DNA of 64,000 bases, from positions 248,001-312,000 of the forward strand of contig NZ_CALEJS010000015.1 of the NCBI RefSeq assembly GCF_937898475.1, read 5' to 3'. Below, piece after piece: positions 44,060 to 53,250 of the stretch (its first letter is position 1; every line of letters begins with the position of its first letter). The notes beneath the pieces were generated by a model, which worked only from the letters and a program-made list of their open reading frames with translations, made no database searches and was not told the origin of the DNA. A program made the translations under genes and the position numbers. The stretch comes from an uncultured Chitinophaga sp. Its GTDB lineage: Bacteria; Bacteroidota; Bacteroidia; Chitinophagales; Chitinophagaceae.

Positions 44060-46320
44060 TTGTAAACTTTTTCGATTAACACATTTTCCAGGTGTATGTA
44101 GATCGCTTCTTTTACACCGGTAATGATCTCCTGTTCAGGAGTCTTTTTGTTCTTTTCTTCATAAATGTATTTGCCAAGCGTGGCTGCGCCCTTTTTCAAT
44201 TCTTCTGATAAGCGGGCGGCTCCTTCTTCGTTATCATTGGATTCGGCCAGCAGCCTTGCCAGCTCAAAACGGTTGGTCCTGAACTCTTCCGCGTAATAGG
44301 CGTTCAGTTTGCTGATGGTTTCAGGCATCAGTATTGCTGCCGCATCTACTTCCTCCAGGTATTCCTCCGTGGCCAGGGTGTCGCTGTTCATGCTGTCTGC
44401 CGTGCCTTCGCTGAATCCTAAAGCGCTTTCCTTTTGACGTTTGGCGTCCCGCTGCTGCTGTATCGAATCTTTGTATTCCTGCATGATCTGTTTTAGCGCC
44501 TTCCGGATAATATTGGCGTAGTCCTTCAGGAAGCCGGCTTTTTCTTTTTCAACTGCCTTCAGTTCATCCTGCGCCGCCTGGTAAGCTTTTCCGCTCTGTT
44601 CCATTTTTTCCCTGGCTTTGGCTTTTTCTTCGGGTGTAGCTGCGTTTTCATAGTCGGATTTGGCTTCGTCATAAGCCTTCTTGGCTTGCTCCATGTTGTC
44701 GAGCGCTGTAGATGCGCGGGTCTGCAGCGGCTCCGGCAGATCTTCCTTGATGGCCTCCCGCATGCTGTCGATCAGGGGTTGCAGTGTGCTGATATCCTCG
44801 TCAATGGCAAGGCGTACCAGGTCGTTAATCACCCCGGCGAGGTTGGAGAATGCGGTTACCACGCTGTCTACCTTTACCACCTGCCTTTCCACCGGGTCAA
44901 ACGTGGTCATGATCACCCCGCCGATCAGCTGCCTGTCGGTATTCACCGTTATATTATCAAACTTCACCTTCAACCGGTTGTAGCCCAGGAAGGGAATAGT
45001 GATATAGCCGTAGCCGCTGAAAGATCCTGCGCCTTTTACCTGTAGCAGCCTTACGGGGAAGTCGCCTGCCATGATCTGGTCATCGGGCTGCAGTGCCTGT
45101 ATGGGGGTCTGGTTGGCCAGCTTAATGTCTGGCAGCAGGCCACAGTTTTTGTTCCGGCTGGTATCGCGGGAGGGTACGGTAAAGCCATGGAGCTCGCCCA
45201 TGGTCTGGCTGCCAAGGGAGCAGGAGCCGCCTACACGGTATTCATATTTACGGCCTGGCACTGCATCGTAGATCATTACGCTGGTGTTGCCGGTTTTTAC
45301 GTTGAACCACTCCGCGTTAGTCTTGTTCTGTTCGCGGTATTCCACCACGTACTCAAACATTTTGGGCTGCGGCAGCCAGTTAATGGAGATGCGGCCATCC
45401 TGTACGGTGGCTACCGGTTGCTGCGGCGGCTGACAATCTTCCTGCAGCGTGAAATAAAAAATCTCACTATATCCGTTATTCAGGAACACGTCAAAATCAT
45501 CAACACCCTGTTTAGCTTTTGCACGAATGCGCCAGGCATAACGTTTACCCGGCAGCAGTGGTGGTTCTGCAGGGCCGTACAGCAGGGTAGTGGCGGGAGT
45601 AGTGGTTTGATAGAGGGGAGGCATGGTACTGAAACCCGCTTCAGGCAGCACGCCATTATCCCACAATTCTACCAGTGTAAATTCATATTCGGTCTGGAAA
45701 GCGGCATTGGGACTGCCCATATGCCTGGGTGTCCAGTTAAAGACGATATTCAGCGGTTCGCGGAAGGCTACTGATTCGCCTTTCCGCGGGAGGTTCAGCA
45801 GGGGCGGTTCGCTGGTACTGATCCACACCGGCGGTGCGCAACCCTGTTTGGCATTGCTCACCAGCTGTCCGCTGTTCACTTCTACCACTTCCACACAAAA
45901 GTTATAGAAACCGTCCGGCAGTTTGCCGCTCTGCGCCAGCTGCTGGCGGGGCACGCCGGATACTTCCATGTTCTCTATATTGAAATACGGCGCCAGGTCG
46001 TTCAGCGACAACTGCACCGGTATGCCTGCATCCAGCGCAATCTCGGGGTAATAGCCATAGTCGCGGTTACGCAGGGCAACGGTGGTGCCTTTGATATTGA
46101 GGCGGAGCCGGACGCGCAGCACAGGTTTCTGAAGGTCGGTATTGATCAGTGTGACCAACATCCGGGCCTGGGTGCCGGTATACAGGTTGCTGAGCTGGGC
46201 GGAAACAGGCTGAAGGGTCTGCACCTGTACCTTTACAGGATATTGCTGCGCCACAGCCATATGGCATATTATACAGAGTAATATGCTGATTGCCGTTAGT
46301 ATGCTGCGTTTAGCTGTCAC
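44056..46320 (-). CDS. Exported FnIII and coiled-coil protein of the surface operon
   Basis: 754 residues, signal peptide about 1-24 (MAVAQ). Residues 25-160 are a beta domain whose pattern (VQVQTLQPVSAQLSN, RLRLNIKGTTVALRN) recalls the TANFOR-type domain of Bacteroidota surface proteins; that resemblance is from memory and unchecked. Two FnIII-like domains follow (about 170-385), then a beta region with GYGYITIPF and long helices (about 520-640) that should form a coiled coil, with KAKAREKMEQ-like heptads. It probably forms part of a surface assembly. Overlaps the toxin gene by 4 nt. Confidence 0.65.
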   Translation of the reverse strand: MTAKRSILTAISILLCIICHMAVAQQYPVKVQVQTLQPVSAQLSNLYTGTQARMLVTLINTDLQKPVLRVRLRLNIKGTTVALRNRDYGYYPEIALDAGIPVQLSLNDLAPYFNIENMEVSGVPRQQLAQSGKLPDGFYNFCVEVVEVNSGQLVSNAKQGCAPPVWISTSEPPLLNLPRKGESVAFREPLNIVFNWTPRHMGSPNAAFQTEYEFTLVELWDNGVLPEAGFSTMPPLYQTTTPATTLLYGPAEPPLLPGKRYAWRIRAKAKQGVDDFDVFLNNGYSEIFYFTLQEDCQPPQQPVATVQDGRISINWLPQPKMFEYVVEYREQNKTNAEWFNVKTGNTSVMIYDAVPGRKYEYRVGGSCSLGSQTMGELHGFTVPSRDTSRNKNCGLLPDIKLANQTPIQALQPDDQIMAGDFPVRLLQVKGAGSFSGYGYITIPFLGYNRLKVKFDNITVNTDRQLIGGVIMTTFDPVERQVVKVDSVVTAFSNLAGVINDLVRLAIDEDISTLQPLIDSMREAIKEDLPEPLQTRASTALDNMEQAKKAYDEAKSDYENAATPEEKAKAREKMEQSGKAYQAAQDELKAVEKEKAGFLKDYANIIRKALKQIMQEYKDSIQQQRDAKRQKESALGFSEGTADSMNSDTLATEEYLEEVDAAAILMPETISKLNAYYAEEFRTNRFELARLLAESNDNEEGAARLSEELKKGAATLGKYIYEEKNKKTPEQEIITGVKEAIYIHLENVLIEKVYK

Positions 46321-46339
46321 CGGTATCTTCGTTTAGTGT

Positions 46340-49300
46340 TTATTGAGTGATGATGATCTTCCTGATCGCATGGCCCATCGGCGTTTCCAGCAGCAGGAGG
46401 TAAGCCCCCGCCGTAACGTTGAGCTGGTATCCTACATTGAACTGTGCCGAAGGACTTTCCTTGCGATCATTTACCAGCTGGTTGCTGATGATGTTGAACA
46501 GGCGCAGCCTTATCTCCGATGTTTTATCCAGCACGATGTGCGCGTTGAATTGCCCGGTATTGGGATTGGGCAGTATTTCAAAAGCCCGGATAAAGGGCTC
46601 CTGTGCACCGCCCGGCTGTGCGAAGGCTTCCTGCTGCAGTACCGTGATCTGCTTGGAGTACGACTTTTCACAATCTCCTACACCGGTACGTAACTGGATA
46701 GTATATACGCCGGTGTCTGCAAAGCGCAGTTCCGCCAGCAGTGGTGTATTCTGCAGTACGGTAATGTTCCGGTTGGTGGGTATTACCCATTCTATCTTTT
46801 CGGGTACAGGTTTGCTGATGTTGATCAGTAAGACGTTTTCGTTGCGGAATACCTGGGTGGCTGCAACAAACTCCGCCGAAATATCCACGTTGTTCTGACT
46901 GATGCGGATGGTGTCGCTGCCCAGACAACCTTTGCTGTCTGTAACGCTGACCCAGTAAGTACCTGTTTTGCTGAGCGCTGCCTGTGCGGCAGTGCCCTGG
47001 AAGGCCGGACTACCACCCCATGCATACTTGGCCTGCGGATCTGCAATGGCGGCATTCGCCGTCCACACCTGGCCATTGCAAAGGGTTCTGTCAGGTCCCA
47101 ATTGTACCTGTAAAGGCGCAGGATCCGGCAGGTTAAAGGTTTGTATACGTGTACAGTTATTGGCGTCTATGATGGTAATGGTATATCTGCCTGCGCATAG
47201 GTTGTTCAGTTCAGTACCGCTTTGCCCGTTGCTCCATGAATAGCGGTAGGGGGGCACACCACCGCTGATGCCCGTTTTAATATAGCCGTCGCAGTAACCG
47301 TTGCAGGTAGGCGCTTTAATATCTGCATCGATCACGATGCCGCCGGGTATATAGATATCTGTCTGGTTCTGGGTTTCGCAAGCATGTGCGTCTTTTACAA
47401 ATACCAGGTAGGTGCCTTCTGTGATATTGGAAATGCTGCTGGTAGTATCGCCGCTGGTCCACTCATAGTGGAAGGGCGCTGTACCGCCGCTCACAATGGC
47501 GGTGGCTTTACCATCCTGGCCGGAGGCGCAGGAAACAGCGGTGGTATTGAAATCAACCAGCAGTTTTCCGGGCTCCTGCAGCCGGAAGGTATCTGATGAG
47601 CGGGTAATGTTATTGAAGTCTGTTACCCTTACCAGGTAGCTGCCCGCAGGCATGCCGGTAATGATACTGTCTGTTTGCGGAATGCTGGTAAGCGTACCAT
47701 TGTTTACGCTGAACCACTGGTACCTGTAAGGCAGGCCGCCACTGAGCGGAATACCGCCCTTGGCATGTGCGGCCAGTTGCCCGTCGCTGTCGCCGTTGCA
47801 GGATACATACCGGTGTTCCGTGATGTTCACTTTCAACAGTGGCGGTTCTGTCAGTGTATACCTGGCCGTTACATAACAGCCATTGGTGCTGTTGTTGGTG
47901 GAAAGCGCAAATTGTGCATCTTTTACCTGCAAGGTATAACTACCGTTACCTGCGTTTTCCAGTTTGGTAACATAACCGTTTGCGGTAATGGATTCGGTAT
48001 GCTGGGTGAGCACCTGGTTATTGGCGTCCAGCCATTGTACGCTGTAACTGCCGTCAGGAGCGGGTGTGCCGCCTTTCAGTGTGACGGTCACCGATCCGTC
48101 GGTATAGCCGTAGGCCAGCGGATCTGCTGTGGTTACCGCGGTGATCGCCAGCGGATCTGCAGGCTCCGTAATGATGGCGGAGGGCTGCTGTATACATCCA
48201 TGGGCATCCATCAGCAGCAGGCTGTAATTACCGGCTGGCTGATCCAGTATATCCGGTGTAGTATCGCCGTTGCTCCATGACCAGCTATAGGGCAGTGTAC
48301 CACCGCTCACGGTGGATTTTACAAAGCCGTCGTTGCCGCTGTTACAGCTTACCGCGCGGGTTTGCAGCTGCACGGTTAACAGGTCGGGTTCAGCCAGCAG
48401 GAAGGTATCAGACTCTTTGGAAATATTGTTCCAGTCGGTAATGATCACCTTGTACGTGCCCGTTGTCAGTCCGCGGGCCGTATCGGTAGTCTGACCGATG
48501 GCATTGAATACGGCGCCATCCTTCTTATACCATTCAAACTGGTAGGGCAAAGCGCCGCTGATGGGAACGCCGCCGGCTGCTGTGGCATACAGTATGCCAT
48601 CTGCATCATTCTTACAGGAAACGTAGTGTTTTTCACTGATGTTCACTGTCAGGGCAGGGGGCTCTGTAAGCGTAAAGGTGGCGATAGCAATACAGCTTTG
48701 CATATTGGGATCAGGACCTGTATAGTTGGCGTCTGTAACGGTGATGGTATAATCGCCCGCCCCCAGGTTGCTCAGCAGGTGCTCATAGCCGCTGCTTACC
48801 ACCTGGCTGCTGTGGCTTGTAAGCACGGTGCCGTCTGCCCGGCGCCAGGTAATATTGTAAGCGCCGCCCGCCAATGGCGTGCCGCCGCGTAGCAGCAGCC
48901 TGATACTGCCGTCTGTATAACCGAATGCGCGCGGGTAGATAATAGTGGGTGTGGCAATCTCCAGTGCGGCAGAAGGCTGCCTTACCAGGGCGATATCCGT
49001 AACCCGGCAACCGTGGTAGTCTGTTACCGTCAGGGTATAGGCATCGGATGGCAGGTTGCTGATAGCTGCCGACTGGCTGCCGGTGCTCCAGCTGTACGCG
49101 AAGGCAGGTGTACCGCCTGTTACAAGTGCGCTTACAGCGCCATTGCTGCCGCCATAACAAGTGGCGGGTGTTTCGGTGAAATGGATCTGCAGCTGACCCG
49201 GATCTATCAGCACAACAGGATCGGACCATTTCTCTATGCTATTGGCATCCGTGATCTTTACCTGGTAAGTACCTGCGGCCAGGTTGCCGGCTGTTGCGCT

Positions 49301-51145
49301 GGTCTGGCCGATGGCCGTTGGCGTACCGCCGCTTACCTGGTACCATTCGTACGTATACCCGGCGCCGGTAGTGAAGGGTTTACCACCCCTGGCGCTGGCG
49401 CTGATCGTACCATTGCTGTCGCCGTTACAGAGAATGCTGTCTGTGATGGACGTGTTTACTTCCAGTAAAGGCGGCTGGTTCAGCACCACGGTAGCAGTAG
49501 CCATACAGGTGGCGCTACCGCTGGTTGCCCCGGCATGATTGGCATCTGTAACGGTGAGCGTGTACGTATCTGCACCAAGATTTTCCGCCCGGCTGCTGTA
49601 ACCGGAGCCCGTGGGCCCGTTAAGGGGTGTTACCAGGCTGCCGTCTGAGCGCCGCCAGGTAATATGGTAGGAGCCGTCCGGGAGGGTTGTACCCCCATTG
49701 ATCACGGCGGTAATGTAACCATTCGTATACCCGAAGGCGGTAGGTTCAAATGTATTTGCAATGTCTATTGAGAGCGCCGCTGCCGGCTGCCCCAGTGTGA
49801 CGACCAGTTGCTTTTCAGTTCCGTTGGCATTCTTTTCGTAACAGTTGTTGCCATCCCGCATAGTGATGGTATAGGTACCTTCCCGCAGCCCGGAGAGGGT
49901 AGCGGTGGCGCTGTTAAAAGTCAATGACCTGGGTACAGGATCGTTATTGCTGCTGTACCACAGTGTATAATCGCCTGTTCCGCCGGAAGCGTTAATGCTG
50001 ACGGCGCCGTCGTTACCCCCAAAGCAGCTGATCTGCCGTCTGCCTGCTTCAGAGAAGCGAACGGGAAGCGGTGCATTCACTGTGAAGGATCTTCGGTGAG
50101 CGCTCGTGTTGGCAATAGTGGCGGTCCCTGCGTCAGGGTATTTACCCTGCAGGCTGATTTCATAGGTGCCGGGCGATAGTACCGACGGCCACGTAACGCT
50201 ATTGTCGGCAGCCAGGGAGGTAATGCTGTACATACCGTCTGTCCATCCCGGTTCTGATGGTTTGGTGAGGAAGATGCTTAGCTGCTCATTGATTTTTAAG
50301 GCCCGATCAAAATAGATCTTCACACTTCCGTCGTTATCACCGGCGCAGGTAACAGTTTTACCAGGCGCGCTGGTTATACGCGGAGACGTCAGCCTGGTGC
50401 TGAGCGTAACGATGTCTGAATATCTGTCTGCGCCATAACAGCCGCTGTAACGGATACGTATAAACACATTACGGCCCAGGATATTATCTGCATTGGCCCC
50501 GAACAGATCGTTGGCAGAAAAGCTGCTGCGGTCGCCTGTCTGGAAAGCGGCAGGAAAGCTGGTCCAGGTGGTTCCGTTGGTAGAATACTCCCAGTTGTAT
50601 ACCGAAGCAGGAAACCCATAGGTAGCGGCCAGGGTGATCCTGCTGTCTGAAGGCAGCTCGGTCACGCCGCCCACCCTGGTGATGAGAATGGATTTAGGAT
50701 AGATATTTACCCGCACCCAGTTGCCCCATTGCGGTATTTTGCCGTTGGTATATTCATAATAGCAATTCTTATAACTGGCGGGGATAGTATAGTCTCTGCG
50801 TTCGTTATTACCCCTGCACCTGATGGCATTTCTCCACTCCCGGGTACCCCATATGCGCATGGTCTGCAAGGTGCGGTTGGCTGCAAAGCTGTAAGTATGT
50901 GTAAAGTACCTGGATGTGGTACCAATGGGGTTCAGATCCTGGTACGCCACCTGGTTTTCTGTGGTAGAGCCTGCGAAGAGAAAATAGATGTCGTACTTGT
51001 TGGTACATCTGCCGCTGTGGTTATCCACGCCATCCCAGATCTCCACATCTATTTTGGCTTCGTACTGGCCCAGTGTCTGCGCGTGGGCCGTAAGGGTAAA
51101 CAATGTCAGCAGCAAAAAAAGTATGCGGTGTAAAAATCTTTTCAT
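46340..51145 (-). CDS. Giant SprB-repeat protein with T9SS type A sorting domain
   Basis: 1601 residues, signal peptide about 1-22 (LTAHAQ). The N-terminal 250 residues are a beta/Cys-containing domain. About twelve SprB-like repeats follow (about 265-1330). Nine of them make three copies of a 270-residue three-part unit. A region with GTYWVSVTDSKG and a PKD-like domain (about 1420-1500) precedes the C-terminal Por_Secre_tail domain (FEILPNPNTGQF ... IRKIIITQ, about 1520-1601). That domain directs export by the type IX system and cell-surface attachment. SprB-type proteins are adhesins used in gliding. Here the protein belongs to the toxin operon and may be its stalk or adhesin. Confidence 0.85.
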   Translation of the reverse strand: MKRFLHRILFLLLTLFTLTAHAQTLGQYEAKIDVEIWDGVDNHSGRCTNKYDIYFLFAGSTTENQVAYQDLNPIGTTSRYFTHTYSFAANRTLQTMRIWGTREWRNAIRCRGNNERRDYTIPASYKNCYYEYTNGKIPQWGNWVRVNIYPKSILITRVGGVTELPSDSRITLAATYGFPASVYNWEYSTNGTTWTSFPAAFQTGDRSSFSANDLFGANADNILGRNVFIRIRYSGCYGADRYSDIVTLSTRLTSPRITSAPGKTVTCAGDNDGSVKIYFDRALKINEQLSIFLTKPSEPGWTDGMYSITSLAADNSVTWPSVLSPGTYEISLQGKYPDAGTATIANTSAHRRSFTVNAPLPVRFSEAGRRQISCFGGNDGAVSINASGGTGDYTLWYSSNNDPVPRSLTFNSATATLSGLREGTYTITMRDGNNCYEKNANGTEKQLVVTLGQPAAALSIDIANTFEPTAFGYTNGYITAVINGGTTLPDGSYHITWRRSDGSLVTPLNGPTGSGYSSRAENLGADTYTLTVTDANHAGATSGSATCMATATVVLNQPPLLEVNTSITDSILCNGDSNGTISASARGGKPFTTGAGYTYEWYQVSGGTPTAIGQTSATAGNLAAGTYQVKITDANSIEKWSDPVVLIDPGQLQIHFTETPATCYGGSNGAVSALVTGGTPAFAYSWSTGSQSAAISNLPSDAYTLTVTDYHGCRVTDIALVRQPSAALEIATPTIIYPRAFGYTDGSIRLLLRGGTPLAGGAYNITWRRADGTVLTSHSSQVVSSGYEHLLSNLGAGDYTITVTDANYTGPDPNMQSCIAIATFTLTEPPALTVNISEKHYVSCKNDADGILYATAAGGVPISGALPYQFEWYKKDGAVFNAIGQTTDTARGLTTGTYKVIITDWNNISKESDTFLLAEPDLLTVQLQTRAVSCNSGNDGFVKSTVSGGTLPYSWSWSNGDTTPDILDQPAGNYSLLLMDAHGCIQQPSAIITEPADPLAITAVTTADPLAYGYTDGSVTVTLKGGTPAPDGSYSVQWLDANNQVLTQHTESITANGYVTKLENAGNGSYTLQVKDAQFALSTNNSTNGCYVTARYTLTEPPLLKVNITEHRYVSCNGDSDGQLAAHAKGGIPLSGGLPYRYQWFSVNNGTLTSIPQTDSIITGMPAGSYLVRVTDFNNITRSSDTFRLQEPGKLLVDFNTTAVSCASGQDGKATAIVSGGTAPFHYEWTSGDTTSSISNITEGTYLVFVKDAHACETQNQTDIYIPGGIVIDADIKAPTCNGYCDGYIKTGISGGVPPYRYSWSNGQSGTELNNLCAGRYTITIIDANNCTRIQTFNLPDPAPLQVQLGPDRTLCNGQVWTANAAIADPQAKYAWGGSPAFQGTAAQAALSKTGTYWVSVTDSKGCLGSDTIRISQNNVDISAEFVAATQVFRNENVLLINISKPVPEKIEWVIPTNRNITVLQNTPLLAELRFADTGVYTIQLRTGVGDCEKSYSKQITVLQQEAFAQPGGAQEPFIRAFEILPNPNTGQFNAHIVLDKTSEIRLRLFNIISNQLVNDRKESPSAQFNVGYQLNVTAGAYLLLLETPMGHAIRKIIITQ
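47353..49783 (-). repeat. Three-copy 270-residue super-repeat inside the SprB-type gene
   Basis: The motif A(F/Y)GYT(N/D)G occurs at residues 470, 740 and 1011, so the period is 270-271 residues (about 810 bp). Each period has the same order: an AFGYT module, a CNGDSDG-type module with EWY or QWF, and a YSWSTG-type module. At DNA level the copies have diverged considerably, so the duplication is old. Confidence 0.8.
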
Positions 51146-51147
51146 AG

Positions 51148-53247
51148 TTAATACATTACGTCTATAGTTTTATAGATGCCTTGCGCGCCGTTCTTCAGTA
51201 CTGCCTTTATGCCGTACACGTAAGTCGTATTGATCTTTATCTGTTCGTCGGTGATTCGTTTCGGTTTGCCGTTATACACTTTCCAGAGGGTAACGTTGCC
51301 ACCTTTCTCGCCTTTGTACAGCTGGTATTCCTGCACATCTTCGAGGTTGTCATTCCAGGAAAGCTCTATGTAACGTTCCTGGCGGTTAACAGCCGCATTA
51401 AACGACTTTATAGCGATCTTCCCCATATTGGGAGGCACCGTAACCGTTACCGGCTGCGCGGGTTTGGATTCCAGTCCGCTGCTGTCTTTAGCCAGGATGA
51501 TGTACGCATACTGCTGCCCGGGTATGGCCTGCCTGTCTGCATAATGACTGGCAGGCTGCTCAAACGTAGCAATGGGCTGCCAGTTGGTCTGGGCGGTATC
51601 TATATGCCTGCGGTACAGCAGGTGCATGGCCACATCTTCATCGCGGCAGGGCACCCAGTTCAGGTATACCACGCCGTTCACCACCTTGTAATCCGTGAAG
51701 ATGGGTGAGGAGGGCGGGATAACGTCCGGCTTCTTTATCTCTATCACGGCAGAAAGGGCAGATTGGTTATAACGCTGGTCAAACGCGGTGACTGCATAGT
51801 ACACACGGCTGTTCAGCGATTTGATCACCACCGAGTCGCGGAAGCTGTGCGCTGCGTATACAGAGTCTACCAGCGGCGAGAGCTCATCACCCAGGTTATT
51901 GGCGCGGAATACCTTATAGCCGAGAATGTCTTTTTCGGTATTGGCTTTCCAGATAAGCAGCACCACACCGTTGCTGTCTATGGTGCCCGCCAGCCCCGTA
52001 GGCGCTGTGGGTGGAACAGAGTCTACCGGCTGCACCAGTACGGGGAAGGAGGTAGTAGACGCTCCTTCCCTGGCCACTGCCGTTATGGTAAAGTAATTGG
52101 TTGCGTTCAGGTTGTTGTAAACAAGGCTCCGCTGTTCCGGCGCTATATCCTTCAGTACTGTGGTAAAGGGACCGTTGGCAGTCGGGCCCTGGTTAAGGGT
52201 AAAGCCTTTAATGAGTTTATTGCCTGCCTGCTCAAATTCCCAGTTCAGCTCCATGGCGCCTTTTTCGTCAACGTTGCTGGAGCGGATGTTGGGCACATAA
52301 GCCAGGAGGCTTCTGCCTTTACCGAAAACAGTGTCTGAAGGCGGACCGGTTTCATTGAACGGCGAGATACCCCTGATGCGGTAATAGTATACGGTGGTAT
52401 TGTCTTTCAGCGAGTCAATAAAATACATCCTGGGAGATGCCTTCTTCTCTTTCTCATTGAAGTTGGTCACCGGCAGCGATGAAGCCCTTTCAAAGGTTTT
52501 GCCGCCGTCTGCAGATCTTTCTACTATCCAGGAATTATAATAGCTTTTCAGCAGGCTGTAGTCCCAGCTCAGTATCACATTCCTGTCGCCGAAGATGCCG
52601 CCCAGGTCCGGCGGTTTGGGCAATTCCTGCAGGTTACTCATGCCGATGAACACACCGGCGGAGTCGAGGCGGAGACGGTTAACGGGAATGAGAGAACGAA
52701 GCCGGTACAGGTATTTTTCGTTGGACTGTGCTGTCTGATCTTCCCATGCCCAGCCGGCCAGTTTGGCTGCTTCGAAAGAGTTGTCTGCCGCATACATGGA
52801 GAGTGCGAAACGCTGCTCCTGTTCCTGCGACTGGTTAATGATCTTCGCAATGCCGCTGTTGTCGCCGGCGCTCACCTGGAAATCTTTTCCGTAGATGGCT
52901 TGTGCAATCACGGCTGCATAGTTGTCCTGTTGTGCCAGTTGTTCCCACTCCGGTAATGGCCTGGGTTTGAGCGGTACGGAAGACAATACCTTCATCTCCG
53001 GCTGCGCCAGCAATTTGCCATCGCGCAGCACGGTATATCGCAGCAGCTGGAAACCGTACTGGTTGCTCAGCTTCCAGGCGCCTGATGTGTTCACGGCCCA
53101 GCGCAGCAGGATGCCCCTGTTCTTACTCACCGTGGCCATCACTTTTATCTTAGCCGTGTCTTTCCGCTGGGCCTGCACCTGTAAGGCACATACAACGAAT
53201 AAACAGGTATACAGCAGGTGCTTCCATTGCATAGCTCTTCGCATCAT
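51148..53247 (-). CDS. Exported fibronectin type III repeat protein
   Basis: 699 residues, signal peptide about 1-26 (VQAQ), possibly starting at the internal ATG 53232. A divergent N-terminal region (about 30-190) is followed by about five FnIII-like domains, with strands such as VILSWDYSLLKSYYNSWIVERS, LLIWKANTEKDILGYKVFR, VYLNWVPC and IELSWNDNLEDVQEYQLY. No T9SS sorting domain. It lies 3 nt after the giant first gene and 2 nt before the SprB gene, so it is translationally coupled to both. Confidence 0.7.
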   Translation of the reverse strand: MMRRAMQWKHLLYTCLFVVCALQVQAQRKDTAKIKVMATVSKNRGILLRWAVNTSGAWKLSNQYGFQLLRYTVLRDGKLLAQPEMKVLSSVPLKPRPLPEWEQLAQQDNYAAVIAQAIYGKDFQVSAGDNSGIAKIINQSQEQEQRFALSMYAADNSFEAAKLAGWAWEDQTAQSNEKYLYRLRSLIPVNRLRLDSAGVFIGMSNLQELPKPPDLGGIFGDRNVILSWDYSLLKSYYNSWIVERSADGGKTFERASSLPVTNFNEKEKKASPRMYFIDSLKDNTTVYYYRIRGISPFNETGPPSDTVFGKGRSLLAYVPNIRSSNVDEKGAMELNWEFEQAGNKLIKGFTLNQGPTANGPFTTVLKDIAPEQRSLVYNNLNATNYFTITAVAREGASTTSFPVLVQPVDSVPPTAPTGLAGTIDSNGVVLLIWKANTEKDILGYKVFRANNLGDELSPLVDSVYAAHSFRDSVVIKSLNSRVYYAVTAFDQRYNQSALSAVIEIKKPDVIPPSSPIFTDYKVVNGVVYLNWVPCRDEDVAMHLLYRRHIDTAQTNWQPIATFEQPASHYADRQAIPGQQYAYIILAKDSSGLESKPAQPVTVTVPPNMGKIAIKSFNAAVNRQERYIELSWNDNLEDVQEYQLYKGEKGGNVTLWKVYNGKPKRITDEQIKINTTYVYGIKAVLKNGAQGIYKTIDVMY

Positions 53248-53250
53248 AGG

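Noticed and set aside
46340..51145. Assigning the SprB-repeat protein to gliding motility
   Set aside because: SprB repeats and a T9SS domain are shared by many adhesins; no gld/spr genes are in the window and the operon context points elsewhere.
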